From assembly GCA_014380705.1 (NCBI GenBank), contig JACMJI010000075.1, positions 1 through 10,146 of the forward strand: 10,146 nucleotides of DNA. Direction: 5' to 3'. A program made the translations under genes and the position numbers. Origin of the DNA: Gorillibacterium sp. (GTDB taxonomy: Bacteria; Bacillota; Bacilli; Paenibacillales; NBRC-103111). Positions 6,092 to 10,146 of the stretch are shown here, piece after piece; the stretch's first letter is position 1; each line of letters starts with the position of its first letter. A model generated the notes under the pieces. It had not been told where the DNA came from and ran no database searches. It saw only the letters and a list, made by a program, of their open reading frames with translations.

Positions 6092-6424
6092 CTATTTATT
6101 CAAAAACGACAAGCAAAAAAGACAATCGCCTTCGGTTCGAAGATGCCCATAATATACATTACATATATGAAAGCCTTCGTTATAGAGTCGAACTAAGTTA
6201 TCATATCCCGCGCCTGCACCCGTCGCTTTGTCGAACCCTTCCTTGCTATCGCTAAGCTCTGCATTCTTCAAGAGATCGCGAAGCTGCTGGTTTTCCGACT
6301 GAAGCCGGTGATTCTCCTCCAGGAGGGCGACAATTTTCTGTTTCAACGAGCCGAAATCCGCGTAAGTTAAGCCCATTTTATCTTCGATCTGTTCGAGCTG
6401 AAGGAAAATGTCTTTCATGTCCAC
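6092..6424 (-). CDS. yabA: Replication initiation control protein YabA
   Basis: YabA bridges DnaA and the DnaN sliding clamp and limits re-initiation at oriC. The 110-residue product is close to the usual length of about 119. Residues 1-55 are a leucine-rich coiled coil used for tetramerisation (SLKQKIVALLEENHRLQSEN and beyond), then a variable linker, then the conserved zinc-binding end GYDNLVRLYNEGFHICNV...GDCLFCLSFLNK with H86, C88, C101 and C104. I chose GTG at 6424 because it aligns with B. subtilis MDKKELF and has GGGGTGA at proper spacing. An ATG two codons further in (6418) and a TTG at 6454 are alternatives. It lies 78 bp downstream of ricT, and a terminator follows. Confidence 0.93.
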   Translation of the reverse strand: MDMKDIFLQLEQIEDKMGLTYADFGSLKQKIVALLEENHRLQSENQQLRDLLKNAELSDSKEGFDKATGAGAGYDNLVRLYNEGFHICNVYYGHLRTEGDCLFCLSFLNK

Positions 6425-6428
6425 GGCT

Positions 6429-6435
6429 TCACCCC
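6429..6435 (-). promoter_or_regulatory. Ribosome binding site supporting yabA GTG start
   Basis: GGGGTGA on the minus strand, 4 nt before GTG at 6424-6422. Aligned to the GGAGGTGA anti-16S consensus it gives an effective spacing of about 7 nt for GTG but about 13 for the downstream ATG. Confidence 0.5.
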
Positions 6436-6502
6436 AACTATCCATTAAGTGCAATACATCATTTCAAAGGCAGCTTTTATCCAATAATACTCCTGATTTT
6501 CC

Positions 6503-7309
6503 TTACTCCTGCTCCGCCACATCATCTGCTGGAAGCTCCATAATCTTGTTGTTTAGCTCAAAAATCTGCACTTTGACGGATCGTTCTCCTATATTAAGGC
6601 CGACGACTTTACCTACGCCGAAGGATGTCAATACATGCTTGCCAATCTTGGGCATCTCCATCTTGGTGCTTTCATAATTATCATGCTCGTACTTCAAGCA
6701 ACACATTAATCTTCCGCATAAACCGGAGATTTTAGTCGGATTGAGCGATAAATTCTGATCTTTAGCCATCTTGATCGAAACGGGTTCAAAATCCCCAAGA
6801 AACGAAGAACAGCACAGGATTCGACCACACGGACCGATTCCTCCCAGCAGCTTAGCTTCATCGCGTACGCCGATCTGCCGAAGCTCTATTCGCGTTCTGA
6901 AGATGCTTGCCAGATCCTTAACCAACTCACGAAAGTCAACACGGCCATCGGCTGTAAAATAAAAGATGATCTTATTTCGATCAAAGGTATATTCCACGTC
7001 GATTAGCTTCATCTTCAATTCATGTTCGCCGATTTTGGCTTGGCATATATGAAACGCTTCACTAGCTGCTTTCCGGTTACCATCCACCAGCGCAGCATCG
7101 TTAACGTCTGCAATTCGAATAACTTTCTTCAGCGGCAGGACTACATCTTCCTCTGGGACAACCCGCTTTCCGATGACAACCTTACCATATTCTAAGCCCC
7201 TAGCCGTATCGACAATAACACTTTGTTCTTTTTCCACCGGAAGCTCGTGGGGATCGAAATAAAAGACTTTGCCAGCCCGCTTGAAACGCACCCCTACTAC
7301 AGAATACAA
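6503..7309 (-). CDS. ricT: RicT (YaaT), Fe-S subunit of the Y-complex, PSP1 domain
   Basis: RicT joins RicA (YmcA) and RicF (YlbF) in an iron-sulfur complex that directs RNase Y maturation of mRNAs and affects sporulation, competence and biofilm formation. The 268 residues begin MYSVVGVRFKRAGKVFYFDP, nearly the B. subtilis sequence, and contain the PSP1 core. The cluster cysteines C161, C166, C167 (GPCGRILCC) and C198, C203, C204 (GLCGRLMCC) are all present. The start is TTG at 7309. A strong Shine-Dalgarno AAGGGGG (7323-7317) with a 7-nt spacer overlaps the 3' end of holB, and only 3 bp separate the genes, so translation is probably coupled. The rare TTG start may keep expression modest. Partners RicA and RicF are not in this window. 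Confidence 0.95.
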   Translation of the reverse strand: MYSVVGVRFKRAGKVFYFDPHELPVEKEQSVIVDTARGLEYGKVVIGKRVVPEEDVVLPLKKVIRIADVNDAALVDGNRKAASEAFHICQAKIGEHELKMKLIDVEYTFDRNKIIFYFTADGRVDFRELVKDLASIFRTRIELRQIGVRDEAKLLGGIGPCGRILCCSSFLGDFEPVSIKMAKDQNLSLNPTKISGLCGRLMCCLKYEHDNYESTKMEMPKIGKHVLTSFGVGKVVGLNIGERSVKVQIFELNNKIMELPADDVAEQE

Positions 7310-7312
7310 AAT

Positions 7313-8290
7313 CTAGCCCCCTTGCATATCCATAATCAATTTTTCCACAGCAAGCTGGGGATTCGCATGGTATCTTAATCGTTTCCGAGTATCCGCTACG
7401 TGGTCCATAGCCTGCACCCAATAAGAGACATCCCGTGAGAAGGCTTTCTCTAACAGCCATTCCAGCTGGTCAACGAAAACAATATGCTCCTTGCGCCCGC
7501 ATTGAAGCTGTATCATATCCTTCAGCCACAGCATCCACAGGTCTAAAATGGTATCCAGTTTGTCCGACAAGTCACCCTTCAGCACCTTCTGCTGAGCAGT
7601 CAGCATAGCTGCCGGGAAACGAGTTAACGTTTCCTTTGCTAATTGTACCATCGTACTCCGCGCTTCCGCAAACCATTCGTTTCTAGCAAGTTCTAGAGCT
7701 GCCTCAACTCCTGATGCGAGACGTACAGCAGACAGTGCTAGAGTTGGAGTAATCCCATTCTCAATTAACACATTCGCCATTATTCTTGGATCTTGCGGTA
7801 CAAACGGTACCCACTGCACACGAGACTGGATCGTCGGAAGCAGGCTCTTCCCGTTCTCCGTTAGGAGAATCGCAATAACATTCGCTACTGGCTCCTCTAG
7901 AAATTTGAGCAGGCTGTTGGCTGCTTGAACCGTCATTTTGTCTGCATCTTGGATGACATAGACCTTGGCTTGATCATCCACGGAGCGATAGGCGAATTTT
8001 TTCTGCAGGTCACGGATCTGCTCGATCTTAACAGAAGCCCCATCCGGTTCAATCAAGTGGAAATTAGGATGGTTTCCGTGGGCTACCTTCCGGCATTCCA
8101 TACATTCACCGCAGGCATCTCCATCCTGCCGGATACAATAGAGTGCTTGGGCAAGAAGCGTTGCAAGCTTACGCTTGCCGGTTCCTTTGGGACCGCTAAA
8201 TACATAAGCATGAGACAGGCTTTTATTCTTCAGCCCATTCTGTAGAATCCTTTTGGCATGATCCTGTCCCACAACGGATTGAAAAGACAT
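7313..8290 (-). CDS. holB: DNA polymerase III delta' subunit (clamp loader)
   Basis: HolB is the delta' subunit of the clamp loader that opens and loads the DnaN ring at the replication fork. The 325 residues begin MSFQSVVGQDHAKRIL. The P-loop-like GPKGTGKRK (33-41) has Arg in place of the usual Ser/Thr after GK, in keeping with a delta' subunit that need not hydrolyse ATP. The zinc module cysteines C52, C60, C63 and C66 follow, then the DADKMT Walker-B-like region and the SRV variant of the SRC motif (IQSRVQW). The ATG at 8290 has AGG about 7 nt upstream; a TTG at 8311 is in frame but less well supported. ricT follows after 3 bp. Upstream is a terminator behind yaaR, so holB may need read-through or its own promoter, and none is evident. 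Confidence 0.94.
   Translation of the reverse strand: MSFQSVVGQDHAKRILQNGLKNKSLSHAYVFSGPKGTGKRKLATLLAQALYCIRQDGDACGECMECRKVAHGNHPNFHLIEPDGASVKIEQIRDLQKKFAYRSVDDQAKVYVIQDADKMTVQAANSLLKFLEEPVANVIAILLTENGKSLLPTIQSRVQWVPFVPQDPRIMANVLIENGITPTLALSAVRLASGVEAALELARNEWFAEARSTMVQLAKETLTRFPAAMLTAQQKVLKGDLSDKLDTILDLWMLWLKDMIQLQCGRKEHIVFVDQLEWLLEKAFSRDVSYWVQAMDHVADTRKRLRYHANPQLAVEKLIMDMQGG
7317..7323 (-). promoter_or_regulatory. Ribosome binding site fixing ricT TTG start
   Basis: AAGGGGG inside the last codons of holB, 7 nt before TTG at 7309-7307. No ATG is available near the conserved N-terminus, so this site decides the start. Confidence 0.7.
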
Positions 8291-8328
8291 GCTCTTACCT
8301 ACTTTCAGCAACTCTTGGAAATGGATTC

Positions 8329-8381
8329 CAAAAAAATATTATAAAAACTAGATAAGGAAATAGTTATCGAATTTCTTATCT
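8329..8381 (-). terminator. Intrinsic terminator between yaaR and holB
   Basis: On the minus strand AGATAAGAAAT (8381-8371), a 9-nt loop, ATTTCCTTATCT (8361-8350), then AG and a T-rich tract (TTTTT, then TTTTTTT down to about 8330). This is an 11-bp stem with one bulged base. It begins 3 bp after the yaaR stop. It probably ends or attenuates the tmk-darA-yaaR transcript. Confidence 0.65.
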
Positions 8382-8383
8382 CT

Positions 8384-8830
8384 TTAAAAAAAATAATTAA
8401 CAAGCATACCTTTAATGTCTCCGATTCTGACCAATATATCGATATGACCCTGCTCTGTCTCCAGAAGTTCATCAGCCATAGCAGTCAATGTCTCGTCAAT
8501 CTCCTCCAACAGCTTATAACGCTTCGTACGTCCCCGTCGATCCCAACCCCGAGTATCCCGCATCCCTACGCCCTTACGCGCGGTTTCCTCAAGAAACCGT
8601 TTGAGCAGCAGCTTGTACTGGCGGAGTTCCCGAACGGTCATCGACTTCGCAAGACGGTCTCCTTGAAGTTGAATTTGTTCGAGGATTTTGTGCAACTCTC
8701 CCTGCCCCACTTCTTCACCCTTCTGCCGCATTAAATCGGCGAATGGTTTCTGTTGAATGGATGGGGTTGCTGTTGCATCCGGAACTTGGAGGCTTCGTCC
8801 TGCGGGTCGCCAACCTGGATATATTTTCAT
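8384..8830 (-). CDS. yaaR: YaaR family protein (DUF327), unknown function
   Basis: A 148-residue soluble protein of the YaaR/DUF327 family, whose function is not established. The N-terminus is variable (to about residue 30). The rest is predicted helical with many charged residues: FADLMRQKGEE, MTVRELRQYKLLLKRFLEETARKGVGMRDTRGWDRRGRTKRYKLLEEIDETL, then LLETEQGHIDILVRIGDIKGMLVNYFF. It has no signal peptide or membrane segment. The gene begins 3 bp after the darA stop and lacks a recognisable Shine-Dalgarno, so translation probably depends on ribosomes finishing darA. Constant linkage to darA in Bacillales hints at a shared pathway but is not proof. The family call is confident; the function is unknown. 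Confidence 0.92.
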   Translation of the reverse strand: MKIYPGWRPAGRSLQVPDATATPSIQQKPFADLMRQKGEEVGQGELHKILEQIQLQGDRLAKSMTVRELRQYKLLLKRFLEETARKGVGMRDTRGWDRRGRTKRYKLLEEIDETLTAMADELLETEQGHIDILVRIGDIKGMLVNYFF

Positions 8831-8833
8831 TAA

Positions 8834-9166
<333 letters not shown>

Positions 9167-9230
9167 TCATCGTCCTCCTTCAATATAATCGTACTTGCAG
9201 ATAAATGTTATTGTTTAAAGCTTACTCCTA

Positions 9231-9878
9231 TTATACACGGTCTCTCAATAAATTGAGACAATCCGCCAAAATATCAGCAAAAATCTCTTCTTCCTTACGA
9301 TCTCCTTTTACTAAGATGACCCTTTCCTGAGAAGAGGCGGCAATGTCGTGAAAACCATCCCGAACCTTTTGATGATAGGCGACGCTCTTGCGTTCAATCC
9401 GATCAAGCGGGAGGGCGGCTAGCCCCGATGCTCGTTGTTCTAGCCTCTTAAGACTGACCTCAACAGGCACATCCAGTAAATAGCTTCTTATCGGCTCAAG
9501 ACCTGCTGTGGCGAATAAGTTGATGGCTTCTACCATCTGTCTGTCAACACCAAGACCGAAGCTCTGGTAGGCAACACTAGCATCAACAAAGCGATCGCAA
9601 ATAACGACTCTTCCAGCCTCTAGTGCCGGAATGATTGTTTCGTGCACGTGTTGAGCACGGGATGCTGCATACAGTAGCACCTCCGTAGGATCGGCCATCG
9701 TCTTATTCTCAGGGTCAAGAATGATCGTTCGGATTTTATCGCTGATGAATGTGCCGCCAGGCTCACGTGTCATCAGAACGGGGTAGCCCCTATTCAAAAG
9801 CGCCTCCCCCAACTTTCGCAGCTGCGTGCTTTTGCCGGAGCCGTCTGGACCTTCAAATGTTATAAATGTGCCGTTCAT
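9231..9878 (-). CDS. tmk: Thymidylate kinase (dTMP kinase)
   Basis: Tmk phosphorylates dTMP to dTDP with ATP, the last committed step to dTTP. The 215 residues hold the P-loop FEGPDGSGKST (8-18), the TREPGGT motif (37-43), the DRF motif (95-97) with the following SxxAYQ segment that contacts thymidine, and a LID region (about 145-165: RASGLAALPLDRIER). The start ATG at 9878 is supported by GGAGGAG ending 4 nt upstream and by the family N-terminus; an upstream ATG at 9896 lacks such a site. A perfect 7-bp hairpin sits just before the ribosome binding site. It heads the tmk-darA-yaaR group. Confidence 0.96.
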   Translation of the reverse strand: MNGTFITFEGPDGSGKSTQLRKLGEALLNRGYPVLMTREPGGTFISDKIRTIILDPENKTMADPTEVLLYAASRAQHVHETIIPALEAGRVVICDRFVDASVAYQSFGLGVDRQMVEAINLFATAGLEPIRSYLLDVPVEVSLKRLEQRASGLAALPLDRIERKSVAYHQKVRDGFHDIAASSQERVILVKGDRKEEEIFADILADCLNLLRDRV

Positions 9879-9897
9879 GCTGCTCCTCCATCTCATT

Positions 9898-9914
9898 CGT
9901 CAGTAACACTGACG
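9898..9914 (-). promoter_or_regulatory. Perfect 7-bp inverted repeat in tmk leader
   Basis: CGTCAGT-GTT-ACTGACG on the minus strand, ending 9 bp upstream of the tmk Shine-Dalgarno. No T-run follows on either strand, so it is not a simple terminator. It may be an operator or an RNA hairpin near the ribosome binding site; its role is unknown. Confidence 0.45.
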
Positions 9915-10013
9915 CCCTTAAAATTTGGTCAATGTTATACGCTTACCATTTCTCTAATCGCTTACGCTTATGGCTATTCTATCAATTATTTGTGAAGAAC
10001 GCACATGCCTTCA

Positions 10014-10146
10014 TTAATGCAGGCTAGCCATTGGTTGGACTGTTGTGAGTAGCGTCAGCAATTGCGGATCATGAGCTCCTTGAAAACGTGCACCCGACTC
10101 TGCAAGTAGCTGCAAATAATCCCTCATTCGGGCTGATATGCGCTCG
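10014..10146 (-). CDS. 3' end of probable Orn/Lys/Arg decarboxylase family gene (YaaO-like)
   Basis: A frame open from the window edge encodes 43 residues and ends at tandem stops TAA TGA (10016-10011). The visible tail contains RMRDYLQLLAESGARFQGAHD and then PQLLTLLTTVQP. In B. subtilis the gene just upstream of tmk is yaaO, a PLP-dependent Orn/Lys/Arg decarboxylase, and a tail with a charged helix and the ARFQGA segment is compatible with that family's C-terminal domain. Identity rests mainly on gene order, since no catalytic motif is visible in this fragment. Confidence 0.55.
   Translation of the reverse strand, partial: ERISARMRDYLQLLAESGARFQGAHDPQLLTLLTTVQPMASLH

Noticed and set aside
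9243..9258. TCTCAA-TAAA-TTGAGA inverted repeat at the tmk 3' end
   Set aside because: It lies inside the last codons of tmk and no T-run follows on the minus strand, so it is not a terminator.

Overview
The window looks like the chromosome of a spore-forming member of Bacillales (Firmicutes), most probably Paenibacillus or a close relative. The evidence is the gene order yaaO-like / tmk / darA / yaaR / holB / ricT / yabA / yabB / rsmI / abrB / tatD, which is the near-origin order of Bacillus subtilis, together with purine-rich Shine-Dalgarno sites, GTG and TTG starts, and Spo0A boxes. The genus is an inference from protein flavour and from the repeat-rich intergenic DNA.

Layout from right to left, because almost every gene is on the minus strand. 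10014-10146 is the 3' end of a gene that runs off the edge, probably the YaaO-type Orn/Lys/Arg decarboxylase. Then come tmk (thymidylate kinase), darA (c-di-AMP receptor), yaaR, an intrinsic terminator, holB (clamp-loader delta'), ricT (Fe-S subunit of the Y-complex), yabA (replication-initiation control), another terminator, yabB (tRNA1(Val) A37 methyltransferase type) and rsmI (16S rRNA C1402 2'-O-methyltransferase). abrB is the only plus-strand gene and converges on rsmI, as in B. subtilis. Divergent from abrB is an HD-domain dNTPase of the YwfO family, followed by tatD. The GIY-YIG gene yazA (between yabB and rsmI in B. subtilis) and metS (between abrB and tatD in B. subtilis) are absent; the HD gene occupies the metS position.

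The most interesting part is the 284-bp abrB/HD divergent control region. abrB has a good sigma-A promoter (TTGACT-17-TACTAT) followed by two 0A boxes 10 bp apart, the same arrangement as B. subtilis abrB. On the other side, just upstream of the HD gene's ribosome binding site, is a second cluster: one perfect 0A box (TTTGTCGAA) and two near matches in helical phase. This suggests that phosphorylated Spo0A controls both the transition-state regulator and a dNTP-degrading enzyme from one region.

The left 1.2-1.3 kb has no convincing gene. It holds scattered inverted and direct repeats and ends in a strong, probably bidirectional terminator behind tatD. The 5' arm of that terminator is repeated three times in tandem. 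Functionally the genes are housekeeping: nucleotide supply (tmk, HD dNTPase), replication (holB, yabA), RNA modification and decay (yabB, rsmI, ricT), second-messenger sensing (darA) and sporulation control (abrB, ricT). I see no defence system, transposase, tRNA, rRNA or CRISPR array.
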